A stretch of DNA of 64,000 nt from Salipiger thiooxidans (GTDB lineage: Bacteria > Pseudomonadota > Alphaproteobacteria > Rhodobacterales > Rhodobacteraceae): NCBI RefSeq assembly GCF_900102075.1, contig NZ_FNAV01000002.1, forward strand, positions 62,001-126,000, given 5' to 3'. Below, in pieces: positions 52,691-63,318 of the stretch. Below the pieces are notes generated by a model. The model did not search any database and had not been told where the DNA came from. It saw nothing but the letters and a program-made list of their open reading frames with translations. Position 1 is the first letter of the stretch, and the number at the start of each line of letters is the position of its first letter. A program made the translations under genes and the position numbers.

Positions 52691-53029
52691 ATGATCCGTC
52701 GCGCAGTTGCAGCCGCGCTCTGTCTCGCGGCGGCCCCGGCCTTCGCCTTCCACTGTCCCGCCGACATGCAGAAGATCGACGCGGGCACCTCGCTCTCGGA
52801 CCCCGACCTCACCACGGTGCGCGAAGGACGTGCCGCCGGAGAGGCGCAGCACAAAGCGGGCGATCAAGACGCCCCGGTCGCGACTCTGGCCCGCGCGACG
52901 AAGGTGCTCGGCATCCGGCAACGCCCCTTCGCGGCCCTCGCGCGCCCGAGACAGCCCGGAGCGCGCGTCAGCCCGGCCCGAGGTGGTTCCATTGACGTAG
53001 CGTCAGGTCGGCCAAACCCTGCCGGATGA
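52691..53029 (+). CDS. Exported hypothetical protein, probably with a lost stop codon
   Basis: The 112-residue frame begins with a signal peptide (MIRRAVAAALCLAAAPAFAF). It continues HCPADMQKIDAGTSLSDPDL with GEAQHKAGDQDAPVATLARA, a pattern known to me from short conserved roseobacter proteins that end soon after a KVLGI-like segment. Here KVLGI is followed by about 37 residues of Arg/Pro/Ala-rich sequence with no family character, and the usual repeat after MQKIDA appears shortened. Loss of the stop codon or a small frameshift is likely. The upstream 295 bases show no gene. Confidence 0.55.
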   Translation: MIRRAVAAALCLAAAPAFAFHCPADMQKIDAGTSLSDPDLTTVREGRAAGEAQHKAGDQDAPVATLARATKVLGIRQRPFAALARPRQPGARVSPARGGSIDVASGRPNPAG

Positions 53030-53205
53030 CGCTCACGTGGCGGCTGTTCTTGGCGCAGAGGCCAGGAAAGCCGCAAATCTGTCCCGGTTCCGCAACAGCA
53101 AAATGATGTGAGCGCTTCGTGTGGAGCCGGACGCCCGGCTCGTCGTTATCTCCCCAGTCGCCGGCCCCGACCATGGGCCAGACAGAACGACAAAGGAGCA
53201 GACAC

Positions 53206-53805
53206 ATGACTCTCAAATCTCTTATCCTCGTGCCCTTCCTCGCCACGCCCGCTCTGGCAGGCTCGCTGGAGCCGACGCCGGTCGAGCCCGCGCCCGTGGC
53301 TCCGCTCGCCCCCGTAGCCTCGCCGGTCACCGGTGACTGGACCGGCCCGTCGGTCGGTGCCCAGCTGGGGTACGGCAGCGTCGACACCGACGGTGCGGGC
53401 GACGATTCCGAGGACGGCATGGTCTACGGCCTGCGCGCCTTCTATGACCACGACTTCGGCAACTGGGTCGCCGGTGCCGGCGTGCAGTATGACGCCACCG
53501 ACATCGATCTCGGCGACGCCGGCGATCTCGACGGCATTGCCAAGGTCGGCGGCCGTGTGGGCTACGACCTCGGCCGCACCATGGTTTACGGCACCGGCGG
53601 CTACGCCCACGCCACCACCGACGGCGGCAGCCTCGATGCGGGCAGCTCGGGCGGCTACTACGTGGGTGCCGGCGTCGAGACCTTCGTCTCCGACAATGTG
53701 ACCCTGAACGGTGAAGTGAACTACAACGAGTTCAGCGACTTCGACGACGACGACCTGGAAGTCGGCGCGACCACCGCCACCGTGGGCATCAACTACCGCT
53801 TCTGA
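53206..53805 (+). CDS. Outer-membrane beta-barrel protein (OmpA/opacity-like, porin family)
   Basis: The 199-residue protein starts at ATG 53206 after CAAAGGAGCAGACAC. A signal peptide (TLKSLILVPFLATPALA) and a Pro/Val-rich linker (PTPVEPAPVAPLAPVASPVT) precede an eight-strand barrel. The barrel has alternating motifs GPSVGAQLGYGSVD, DFGNWVAGAGVQYDATDID and DNVTLNGEVNYNEF, and the terminal aromatic VGINYRF is the outer-membrane assembly signal. It is monocistronic and is followed by a strong hairpin. Confidence 0.9.
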   Translation: MTLKSLILVPFLATPALAGSLEPTPVEPAPVAPLAPVASPVTGDWTGPSVGAQLGYGSVDTDGAGDDSEDGMVYGLRAFYDHDFGNWVAGAGVQYDATDIDLGDAGDLDGIAKVGGRVGYDLGRTMVYGTGGYAHATTDGGSLDAGSSGGYYVGAGVETFVSDNVTLNGEVNYNEFSDFDDDDLEVGATTATVGINYRF

Positions 53806-53828
53806 TCCGACCGCGGATCGAGCACCGT

Positions 53829-53860
53829 CGCGCCCGGCCTCACCGCCGGGCGCGGCCTTT
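53829..53860 (+). terminator. Terminator of the outer-membrane barrel gene
   Basis: CGCGCCCGGC (53829-53838) and GCCGGGCGCG (53845-53854) form a perfect 10-bp stem with a 6-base loop, followed by GCCTTT. It begins 24 bases after the stop codon. Confidence 0.8.
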
Positions 53861-53905
53861 CGGATTGCTTTTGCAGATCGTCATGACGCCGTTACACTTT
53901 GGTGC

Positions 53906-54205
53906 ATGCGGCCCCTCTTCCTGATTCCCCTCACGATGACCCTGGCCCTCGCCGCCCCGGTGCAGGCGGCCTCGCCCATTGCCGACGTAGTCTGCGAGCC
54001 GGGCGCACGCATGACCGAACGCATGACCCGCCGCCAGGGCGCGACGCTGAGCTCGACCGGGCTGCGCAGTCCCGAAGAGGTCGTCGAGCTCTGGACCTCG
54101 CCCGACGGCGACTGGACCATGGTCATCGCCTATGCCTCCGGCACCTCCTGCATCGTGGCCATGGGAGAGCACTGGTCGGTGCTTGCGCCACAAGATCCGG
54201 CATAA
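53906..54205 (+). CDS. Small exported hypothetical protein
   Basis: The 99-residue protein has a signal peptide (RPLFLIPLTMTLALAAPVQA) and a short mature domain (GARMTERMTRRQGATLSSTG, WTMVIAYASGTSCIVAMGEH). Two cysteines (about residues 30 and 82) could form a disulfide. I recognise the pattern from roseobacter genomes but no function. It precedes parE by 111 bases on the same strand. Confidence 0.75.
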   Translation: MRPLFLIPLTMTLALAAPVQAASPIADVVCEPGARMTERMTRRQGATLSSTGLRSPEEVVELWTSPDGDWTMVIAYASGTSCIVAMGEHWSVLAPQDPA

Positions 54206-54316
54206 TCCACAGCATTCTCCCCACCATCATGGGGTCGCGCGGGGTTCCGGCCTTTTCCAGCCCGCCCTGCTCTGACATACTGCCTGCCAATCAACGAACC
54301 AAACGAGCAGCGGACC

Positions 54317-56275
<1,959 letters not shown>

Positions 56276-56302
56276 AGTCTGCTCCAACTGGGTCTAGGGT
56301 CA

Positions 56303-56343
56303 GCCGCGCCATCGCCCGTGGGGCGGGCCGGCGATGGCGCGGC
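56303..56343 (+). terminator. 14-bp hairpin after parE
   Basis: GCCGCGCCATCGCC (56303-56316) and GGCGATGGCGCGGC (56330-56343) pair perfectly with a 13-base loop, 28 bases after the parE stop. A second small GGCC-TTC-GGCC hairpin with TTGTT follows. Confidence 0.7.
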
Positions 56344-56537
56344 GGCCTTCGGCCTTGTTCCGCGCCGGGGCACCGAACAGGGGTCGGATCCCCGATGCCG
56401 GCATGCGGTCTCGCCAACAGCCCGGGACAAGCGCCCGGAAGCCCGACACGGCCGCCGCCACAACAGCGCGCCCGCAAGCCTCTTGCCTCGCCGCCCCACA
56501 GCGGGTTCAACAGGGCGACACCAGACGCGGCGGCACG

Positions 56538-57212
56538 ATGCTTCACCTCTCCCCTCCCTGGCTCGATTTCGATCTCGGCGCCGAGATGCCCGTGCTGAGC
56601 TTCGCGCCGCACCGGGGCGACTTCGCCCGCGCCCGCCGGATCCTCTGGCGCGAGGTGCGCAACGAGGACCTGGCCGAGGATTTCGACGCCCTGCGCTGGC
56701 TCGGAACCGAGCTCGCAGGGCGCGACGCCACGGACGCGGTCTGCTTCCTGACCTCGCGCCGGCTCGCGGCGCACCGGGTGGCGGAGGCTGTCGAGGGCGG
56801 CGTCGGCGCCACCGCCGTGGTCACCGCCGGTCTCTCGAACGCAGAGCGTATCGGCTCGCGGCTGCCGCAGACCTGGCTCGAGCCCGCGCCGCAGGACTAC
56901 GGCACCATCAACATCGCCGTCCGGCTGTCCTGCCCGCTCGCGCCCACCGCGCTGATCGAGGCCATCACGCTTGCCGCCGAGGCCCGCACCGCCGCGGTGC
57001 TCGACGCCGATGTCACCCTGCCCGGGGGCAAGGCCACCGGCACGGGCACTGATTGCATCGCCGTCGCGGCCCCCGGGGGCGACACCCCTTTCGCGGGCAA
57101 GCACACGGCAGCGGGCCATGCGCTCGGGCGGGCGGTCTACGAGGCCACCCTGCAGGCGGTCACCGAGTGGGCCGACGAGGCGCGCCACTGGGGCACGGCT
57201 GCCCCCCGCTAG
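56538..57212 (+). CDS. cbiZ: Adenosylcobinamide amidohydrolase
   Basis: The 224-residue protein starts at ATG 56538 (MLHLSPPWLDFDLG). CbiZ motifs are present: VVTAGLSNAERIG, YGTINIAVRLSCPL, TGTGTDCIAVAAP and FAGKHTAAGHALGRAVYEAT. The enzyme removes the aminopropanol side chain from adenosylcobinamide so that salvaged corrinoids can enter the archaeal-type AdoCbl pathway through CobY-like or CobD enzymes. No other cobalamin gene is adjacent and no cobalamin riboswitch was recognised upstream. The parE hairpin separates it from parE. Confidence 0.9.
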   Translation: MLHLSPPWLDFDLGAEMPVLSFAPHRGDFARARRILWREVRNEDLAEDFDALRWLGTELAGRDATDAVCFLTSRRLAAHRVAEAVEGGVGATAVVTAGLSNAERIGSRLPQTWLEPAPQDYGTINIAVRLSCPLAPTALIEAITLAAEARTAAVLDADVTLPGGKATGTGTDCIAVAAPGGDTPFAGKHTAAGHALGRAVYEATLQAVTEWADEARHWGTAAPR

Positions 57213-57342
57213 GCCCACAGGCGAACACCCCCAGGTGAAGCGGCAGGCGAAGGCCTCGCCCAAATCTCACATCTGCGTCAGCGCCCCCACGCGGCGCTTC
57301 GCGAATGGCGCCCGGCCCGGCTAGCCTTTAAAGGCGACCACG

Positions 57343-58065
57343 ATGGAGCCCCGGATGCGCCGCCTCAGTCTTTGCCTCGCCGCCACATTGCTCGCCCTGC
57401 CCGCCGCCGCGCAGGACACCGACCTCGAGCTGGTGCTGCTGGCCGATGCCTCGGGCTCGATCACCGCCTCGGAGCTGATGTTCCAGCGCGAGGGCTACGC
57501 GCAGGCGATGACCGACCCCGAGGTGCTGTCGGTGATCGGCAACACCGCCTATGGCGAGATCGCCGTGACCTACGTGGAATGGGCGGCAAACCAGGGCCAG
57601 GTGGTGAAGTGGATGCGCATCCGCGGCCCCGAGGACGCCGCGGAATTCGCCGAGCAGCTGCTGACCACGCCGCGCATGGCGTTCGGGCGCAACGCCATCG
57701 GCGCGGCGCTGCTGCAGGGCGCGCATCTGATCGAGAGCAACGACATCGACGGCTGGCGCCGGGTCATCGACTTCTCCGGCGACAGCGCCGGCAACTGGTC
57801 CGGCCCGCCCATCGAAGAGGCCCGCGACGCGGTGGTCGCCAAGGGCATCACCATCAACGGCCTGCCGATCCTGCGCCCCGACGACCCGGGCCGGGCGCAG
57901 GGCGGGCTCGAGCGCATCTACGAAGAGCGCATCATCGGCGGGCTCGGCGCCTTCGTGGTCACCGCGGGCGACCGCGACAGCTTTGCCGAGGCAGTGAAGC
58001 GCAAGCTGATCCTCGAGATCTCGCAATCGGGCATGGTGGAAAAGCGCCATGCCGCCGCCCCCTGA
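57343..58065 (+). CDS. DUF1194 domain-containing exported protein (von Willebrand A-like)
   Basis: The 240-residue protein starts at ATG 57343 or 57355. A signal peptide (LSLCLAATLLALPAAAQ) precedes a von Willebrand-A-like fold with the metal site LLADASGSI, GRNAIGAALL and VIDFSGDSAGNW. This is the alphaproteobacterial DUF1194 pattern. It is likely periplasmic and may bind a partner through a metal ion; no function is established. It ends 45 bases before the next exported protein gene. Confidence 0.87.
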   Translation: MEPRMRRLSLCLAATLLALPAAAQDTDLELVLLADASGSITASELMFQREGYAQAMTDPEVLSVIGNTAYGEIAVTYVEWAANQGQVVKWMRIRGPEDAAEFAEQLLTTPRMAFGRNAIGAALLQGAHLIESNDIDGWRRVIDFSGDSAGNWSGPPIEEARDAVVAKGITINGLPILRPDDPGRAQGGLERIYEERIIGGLGAFVVTAGDRDSFAEAVKRKLILEISQSGMVEKRHAAAP

Positions 58066-58110
58066 CCGAGGCCCCTTGCGCCGCCGCGCGACTCCTGTCC
58101 CTATCCCGCC

Positions 58111-58806
58111 ATGCGCACCCTTGTCCTCGCCCCGCTTCTCGTCCTCTGCCTGATCGTCTCCGCCTGCGGCCGCCCGCTGTCGGAGAACGAGACCGCCTTC
58201 CTGCAGGCAATGCAGGGCGACCAGCTCGACACCCGCCGGGTGCGGTTCCACGACGGGCTCTGGGCGGGCTCAATCACCTACCAGCGCCCGATCCGGCCGC
58301 GGCTGACCTGCATGGAGCGGGTCTGGCCACCGTCGCAGGGCGAGACGGTGACCGTGTCGCCGGGCGCGATGACGATCTTCAACCGGGTGTTCTACCGCGA
58401 CGACCTCTACCGCGAGGATTTCGTGCCGGACTACCCGCAGCGCGTCGACCTGCTGGACGCGATGCTGCTGGCGCACGAGATGGTGCATGTCTGGCAATGG
58501 CAGCACCGCGACCGCACCGGCTACACCCCGCTCAAGGCGGCGCTGGAGCATGGCGTGTCCGAGGATCCCTATCTCTTCGAGCCCGACAAGCCCGGGCGCT
58601 TCCTCGACCACGGCTACGAGCAGCAGGGCGCAATCGTCGAGGAATACGTCTGCTGCCACATGCTCGACCCCGACGCGCCGCGCACCTCGCGCCTGCGCGA
58701 GATGATCTCCGCCGAGCTGCCGGTCGACGGGCTCGAGCGCGCGCTCGACAACCCCGAGGTGATGGTGCCCTGGTCGGGGATCCAGCAGAAGAACATCTGC
58801 CGCTAG
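58111..58806 (+). CDS. Lipoprotein with a zinc-protease-like HExxH motif
   Basis: The 231-residue protein has a lipoprotein signal with lipobox IVSAC (Cys19). An HEMVH motif at residues 122-126, in the helix LLDAMLLAHEMVHVWQWQH, is the HExxH signature of zinc metallopeptidases. The third ligand could be one of the glutamates in QQGAIVEEYVCCHML. PGAMTIFNRVFYRDDLY lies upstream. The pattern suggests an envelope-anchored zinc hydrolase, but I do not recognise the family, and similar proteins may be catalytically inactive. It is probably co-transcribed with the DUF1194 gene. Confidence 0.75.
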   Translation: MRTLVLAPLLVLCLIVSACGRPLSENETAFLQAMQGDQLDTRRVRFHDGLWAGSITYQRPIRPRLTCMERVWPPSQGETVTVSPGAMTIFNRVFYRDDLYREDFVPDYPQRVDLLDAMLLAHEMVHVWQWQHRDRTGYTPLKAALEHGVSEDPYLFEPDKPGRFLDHGYEQQGAIVEEYVCCHMLDPDAPRTSRLREMISAELPVDGLERALDNPEVMVPWSGIQQKNICR

Positions 58807-58831
58807 GCACCCTGCCCGTTCGCGGGCCGGC

Positions 58832-59239
58832 TCATTCCTGCCGCTGGATCTCGAGCAGGTAGGCCACGAGATCGACCACCGGCTCCGAGGTCAGGATCGG
58901 CTGGCCGGCGGGGGTCTTGATGGGCCGGTCGAAAGTGCCCTCGAAGTAGTCGCCGTAGACCGGCATGGGCGAGCCGTGGCTCACCAGCGGGTCACGCCCG
59001 TCGATCCGCTTCACCACCCGCTCGAGCGGGAAGACCCCGGCATTGGCGGCGGTGAGTTCGGTGAGGTTCACCGGCTTGACGATGAGCACACCCGCCATCG
59101 GGCCATCGCCGCGGCCTTCGAGCCCGTGGCAGGTGGCGCAATGGGTGTGAAAGAGGGACCGGCCGATATCGGCGTCCTGTGCCTCAGCACCCGTGGCGGC
59201 CAGCGCCGCGACGAGGGCAAGGCGGATCAAGCTTCGCAT
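58832..59239 (-). CDS. Periplasmic c-type cytochrome
   Basis: The 135-residue protein has a signal peptide (SLIRLALVAALAATGAEAQ) and one CxxCH heme site (CATCH, residues 34-38) in LFHTHCATCHGLEGRGDGPM. A likely axial methionine is in HGSPMPVYGDYF. It is a small class-I-like monoheme cytochrome that could shuttle electrons in the periplasm. Partner enzymes are not adjacent. It converges with the HExxH lipoprotein gene. Confidence 0.9.
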   Translation of the reverse strand: MRSLIRLALVAALAATGAEAQDADIGRSLFHTHCATCHGLEGRGDGPMAGVLIVKPVNLTELTAANAGVFPLERVVKRIDGRDPLVSHGSPMPVYGDYFEGTFDRPIKTPAGQPILTSEPVVDLVAYLLEIQRQE

Positions 59240-59331
59240 GGCATCCTCCCCTGCTAGCTGGCCGATTGTCGCACCGGCCGCAGGGGAGCGCCTTGATCCG
59301 GGTCAACCGGGACGCGCGGCGCGCGCGCCGG

Positions 59332-60831
59332 TCAGACCACCGCGAGATGGGCGCCGGAGCGCATCCGCTCCATCGGCCAGGGCGCGAGGCGCCCGTCGCG
59401 CTGGAAGGTGGCGTGGCCGCCATGCAGACCACGGGGATGCACCGAGAGCGAGACCGCGCGGCCATCGAAATCGGTGAAGCCCAGCGACAGGCTGCGACCC
59501 TGAGCCTCGAGCCGCCTGCGCAGAACCTGGCAGGCCAGTGCCTCGCCGAGGCGGAGATCCTGGTGGTTCTCGGCCTGGAAGTAGCCGCCCGCCACCGAGC
59601 GCGCCAGCGCCACGTCCGCCGCCAGCCGGTCGGCCTCGGCACAGATGTCCACGCCGCACCTGTCGGCGCCGACCATCCGCAGCCGCGCGTGGCGGCGCGA
59701 GTCGAAGAGCGCCTTGAGCAGGGTCGAGAGAGCGCCCGCGATCATTGCCTGGGCGACGTAGTCCGCCCGGTGCTGGGGCACCGACCAGCGCATCGCCGGC
59801 AGCAGCAACGTCTGGCCGTCAAGGCCGTCGCGGCCGTGCACCCGGTTGTAACGGTCGATCCAGTGCAGCAGGTTCGGCGCCTTGTGCGACAGTTCCTCGG
59901 CGGCGGCGCGCAGCGTGCCGTTTTCCTGCGCCGGCATCTCGTCGGTCCTGAGCAGCGAGGTGATCCGCGCCGCGAAGACCCCCGGACGGCTGAGACGGTC
60001 GGCCCGGCCCTGCATCCGCATCGCCGAGGAGAACGCGAGGTCGGCGGCCTCGGCCATCATCGACAGGATGCCCTGCGGCGCCAGCGGCGCCTCGCCGGCC
60101 AGCGGCCGCAGCCCGGTGTCGAACTCGGCCCCGCGCGCCAGCAGCCGCAGCACCGCGTTGAAATAGGTGCGGCACGGGTGGCTCTTATGGATGCGCTCGA
60201 CCAGCGCCCGTGGCGTGTCGACGCCCGGCGGCGCCATCTCGGGCTCGTCCGGGAGGGTCAGCGAGGCGCCGGAGCAGCGCTCGATCCAGTCGAGCCAGCG
60301 CGACATCGGCGCGGTGGCATCGGGCACCTCGCTGGGTTCGAGGTCGGTCCGCGCATCGGGATCGGCGCGGTGGAAGGCCGACAGCCGCATCTCTGTGCCA
60401 TGCCGGGCCACCACCCCGCGGAAGAGCGTGCGCAAGGTCAGCTGACCATCGCCGTTGAGCCGAAGGCCCCGGCGATGGTCAGCTTCCCCGCAGACGGTCC
60501 GGGAGCAGAGGACCGTCTCGATCGGCCCGGGGACAGGGAGGGCCTGATCGTCAAACCAGCTCAAACTGCGCAGCTCGCAGAGCAGTTCGTGCAAGGTGAA
60601 GCGCGTGGTGCCATCGATCCAGACGGTGCAGTGCGGATTCTGCATGAGTTCGAAAGGCAGGTCCCGCACCAGCGAGAGAGCGTAGAGTTCGGCCAGTTCG
60701 GCGGCCAGTTCGGCGGGGCCCATGTGCGGCGCGGCGGGAAGCTGCAGATTCGGAGCAGCCGGCATCCCGGGCTGGCGTCCGCCATCAATCAAGCGGAGGC
60801 AGGGCATATCAAAATCGGTCCGAGCGGACAT
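59332..60831 (-). CDS. Unrecognised 499-residue protein divergent from the subtilase gene
   Basis: The start at 60831 has AAGGGACG about 9 bases upstream. There is no signal peptide or membrane segment. The sequence is Ala/Leu/Arg-rich and mostly helical, with segments such as LLHWIDRYNRVHGRDGLDGQ and LSLGFTDFDGRAVSLSVHP near the C-terminus. No catalytic motif was recognised. It lies back-to-back with the leaderless subtilase across a 311-base AT-richer spacer, which suggests coordinated control. Whether it is a regulator, substrate or inhibitor of the protease cannot be said. Confidence 0.7.
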   Translation of the reverse strand: MSARTDFDMPCLRLIDGGRQPGMPAAPNLQLPAAPHMGPAELAAELAELYALSLVRDLPFELMQNPHCTVWIDGTTRFTLHELLCELRSLSWFDDQALPVPGPIETVLCSRTVCGEADHRRGLRLNGDGQLTLRTLFRGVVARHGTEMRLSAFHRADPDARTDLEPSEVPDATAPMSRWLDWIERCSGASLTLPDEPEMAPPGVDTPRALVERIHKSHPCRTYFNAVLRLLARGAEFDTGLRPLAGEAPLAPQGILSMMAEAADLAFSSAMRMQGRADRLSRPGVFAARITSLLRTDEMPAQENGTLRAAAEELSHKAPNLLHWIDRYNRVHGRDGLDGQTLLLPAMRWSVPQHRADYVAQAMIAGALSTLLKALFDSRRHARLRMVGADRCGVDICAEADRLAADVALARSVAGGYFQAENHQDLRLGEALACQVLRRRLEAQGRSLSLGFTDFDGRAVSLSVHPRGLHGGHATFQRDGRLAPWPMERMRSGAHLAVV

Positions 60832-61142
60832 GCTATCGTCCCTTGTCGTGGACGCCGCGGAAAGTGAGCGCCCCTGTTATGAATTTTTCTGGCACCTGGT
60901 AAGTTCGGCGCCTTGTTAACTAACGTAACGGCAATCTGACGCTTCACCGTGAATGCAGCGTTATCAGGGCGCAAAATCCCCGTGAGTTTAGCGCGAATTT
61001 GGTAAGAAAGATCAAATCTCTCAGGAAAACCATGCGTGAATATTGCGCAAAACCCGTGTTTACCGATTCCGGCTCGCTTGACCAGCCCTCAACCGTCGGT
61101 TTTCCTTACACCATAGTTTAAGCCTTTCACGGAGAGCCAGCC
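60832..61142. promoter_or_regulatory. 311-base AT-richer divergent promoter region
   Basis: GC content falls visibly between about 60870 and 61120 (for example TTGTTAACTAACGTAACGG and AAGAAAGATCAAATCTCTC) compared with the flanking genes. It must contain the promoters of the unrecognised gene and the subtilase. GGAGAG at 61126-61131 is the subtilase ribosome site. No known operator was identified. Confidence 0.5.
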
Positions 61143-63200
61143 ATGACGCTGACATGGGCAGACGCCGAACCGAACGCCCCTCGCGATCCCTACGTGCAGT
61201 TCTCCTGGATGCTGCGGCAGCGTCACGAGCCGCCCCTGGGCACGCACATCTACCAGCCGATCTTCGTGCGCCTGCACGGCGGCGACCCGCTGGCCGAGCG
61301 GCGCGAACTGCTGAAGGAGGTGCTCGATCCGCTCTCGCCCCTGCTGATGGATCCGTTCGAGCTCGAGCTGCTGGCGGCGCGCTGCGGTCCGGTCGATCCC
61401 GACGCCGGAATGCCCGACGAATACGCGCTCTACTGGAAGCTCGACACGCCCGAGGACCACTACGTCGCGCTCTTCAATCTTCAGGACACCGGCACACCGG
61501 TGGCGCTCGATCCCACCGGGCTCAACACCGAGATGCCCGAGACGTCGCCGAGGCCGGACGAGATCCCCCCAGAGGCGGCGGCCCCCGGCCCCGTCCGCCC
61601 CATCGTGGCGATCATCGACGACGGCATCGGCTTCCTCAACGCCCGCTTCCGCCGGGAGGACAGGACGCGCTTTCACGCGATCTGGCTGCAATCGCTTGAA
61701 CGCCGTGGCAGGACGCCCCGCAGCGTCATCCTCGGCGAGGTGCTGACCCGAGACGAGATCGACGACCAGATGCTCTCGCAGGGCAGCGCCCTGAGCGAGA
61801 TCACCGTCTACAATGCGCTCAACGCGAAGCTCTCGCTCTATGACGGCTTCCGCTCGACCGATCACGGCAGCACCCACGGCACCCATGTGCTCGACCTCGC
61901 CGCCGGGGCCGATCCCGCCGACGGCGCGGACGAGGTCCGCGACTGGCCGCTGATCGGGGTGCAGCTGCCGCCCCAGGCCATCGCCGACACCTCGGGCACC
62001 AAGATGGAAAGCTACCTGATCCAGGCGGTGCGCTGGGTGCTGCGGCAGGCCCATGTCATCGACCCCACGGCGCCGGTCATCGTGAACCTGTCGCTGGGGA
62101 TGCTGGCAGGTCCCAAGGACGGCACCCGCTTTGCCGACTACCAGATCACCCGCGAGGCCGAGGCCTGGGAGCGGGTGAAGAACCAGCCGGTGCGCATCGT
62201 CTGGTCCTTCGGCAACGACTACCGCAAGCGGCTGGTGGCGCGGCTCGACTACGAGCGCCGGGGCAGGCAGAGCATCGACTGGATCGTGCAGACCGGCGAC
62301 CAGACCGAGACCTACATGGAGGTCCGCCCGATCCCGGGCCAGAGCCTAAAGGACGTGTCGCTTTCGCTCGAGACGCCCGCCGGGCCCGCCTCGGGCTTCG
62401 GACCGGTGCCGCCGGGCTGCTCGCGCGATCTCAAGCTCGATGGCAAGACCGTCGGGCGGATCTACCACGTGCCCGAGCGCCATCTCGACCCCGAGACGTT
62501 GCAGCGGCCCTATTATCTGCTGGCGCTCTCGCCCACCGCCTCGGCCTTCAACGAGCCGCTGGCGCCTGCGGGCACTTGGAAGCTGGTGTGCCGCTACAAG
62601 GGCAAGGGACCACTCAGCCTGATCCTGCAGATCCAGCGCGACGACAGCCTCATCGGCTACCGTCCGAAGGCACGGCAGAGCTACTTCGACAACGACAAGG
62701 CCTATGGCTGGAGCGAGGAATACCTCGACCACCGCAAGCTCCTGCCCGATTGCGTGATCCGGCACGAGGGCACGTTCAACGCTCTGGCGTCGTCCACGGC
62801 GCGGCAGGTGTTCCACACCGGCGCCGCACAGTTGGCGCGCGAGATGGGGCTGATCGTGCCCTCGGTCTACACCGGCGAGGGCGCGGAGTGGGCGGTCCCC
62901 GGCCCCTCCGCCGCAACCATTGCCGACCGCTCGCGCATCCATCCCGGCGTCAAGGGTGCGGGCACCTTCAGCAGCAGCACCCGCTTCCGCAACGGCACCA
63001 GCGCCGCGGCGGGACGGTTGACCCGGGCGCTGGGGCTCTCGGCGGCGCGGCTCGAGGCCAACGCCACCACGCCCAAGAGCTATGATTTCGACCCGGACAA
63101 GCTGACCATCTGGCCGGTGCCGGCACCGCTGCGGTCGCGCCTCGGCGACGAGGTCATCCAGCCCTTCGTCATGGAAGACGCCGGTTCGCTCAAGGTCTGA
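61143..63200 (+). CDS. S8-family (subtilisin-like) serine protease without signal peptide
   Basis: The 685-residue protein starts at ATG 61143 with no secretion signal. About 150 N-terminal residues of unknown type precede a subtilase domain with catalytic D159 (IVAIIDDGIGFLN) and H245 (THGTHVLDLAAG). Oxyanion N358 lies in WSFGNDYRK, and the nucleophile S620 is in FRNGTSAAAGRL. A 200-residue insertion between N358 and S620 includes LVCRYKGKGPLSLILQIQRD, resembling a beta-rich accessory domain. All catalytic residues are present, so activity is expected, inside the cell. The divergent gene is unrecognised, and a PAP2/haloperoxidase-like gene converges on it. Confidence 0.87.
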   Translation: MTLTWADAEPNAPRDPYVQFSWMLRQRHEPPLGTHIYQPIFVRLHGGDPLAERRELLKEVLDPLSPLLMDPFELELLAARCGPVDPDAGMPDEYALYWKLDTPEDHYVALFNLQDTGTPVALDPTGLNTEMPETSPRPDEIPPEAAAPGPVRPIVAIIDDGIGFLNARFRREDRTRFHAIWLQSLERRGRTPRSVILGEVLTRDEIDDQMLSQGSALSEITVYNALNAKLSLYDGFRSTDHGSTHGTHVLDLAAGADPADGADEVRDWPLIGVQLPPQAIADTSGTKMESYLIQAVRWVLRQAHVIDPTAPVIVNLSLGMLAGPKDGTRFADYQITREAEAWERVKNQPVRIVWSFGNDYRKRLVARLDYERRGRQSIDWIVQTGDQTETYMEVRPIPGQSLKDVSLSLETPAGPASGFGPVPPGCSRDLKLDGKTVGRIYHVPERHLDPETLQRPYYLLALSPTASAFNEPLAPAGTWKLVCRYKGKGPLSLILQIQRDDSLIGYRPKARQSYFDNDKAYGWSEEYLDHRKLLPDCVIRHEGTFNALASSTARQVFHTGAAQLAREMGLIVPSVYTGEGAEWAVPGPSAATIADRSRIHPGVKGAGTFSSSTRFRNGTSAAAGRLTRALGLSAARLEANATTPKSYDFDPDKLTIWPVPAPLRSRLGDEVIQPFVMEDAGSLKV

Positions 63201-63318
63201 CGCGGACACGGCAGGCCAGGGAAAGACAGGCAACACAAAAGAGGCCGGGGCGACGCCGCCCCGGCCCTTCACTCGTCAACATGGCGCGGAACGCTCCGCA
63301 CCCACCCTTTAAACACCC

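Noticed and set aside
52968-53420. Minus-strand frame with HHFAVAEPGQICGFPGLCAK as a possible lost gene
   Set aside because: It overlaps the start of the outer-membrane barrel gene, has no recognised family and cannot be distinguished from a chance frame.
56276-56537. Possible cobalamin riboswitch upstream of cbiZ (AGCCCGACACGGCC resembles part of a B12 box)
   Set aside because: The other conserved elements (CCCGCAACTG, GCCACTG) are missing, and part of the region forms the parE hairpin instead.
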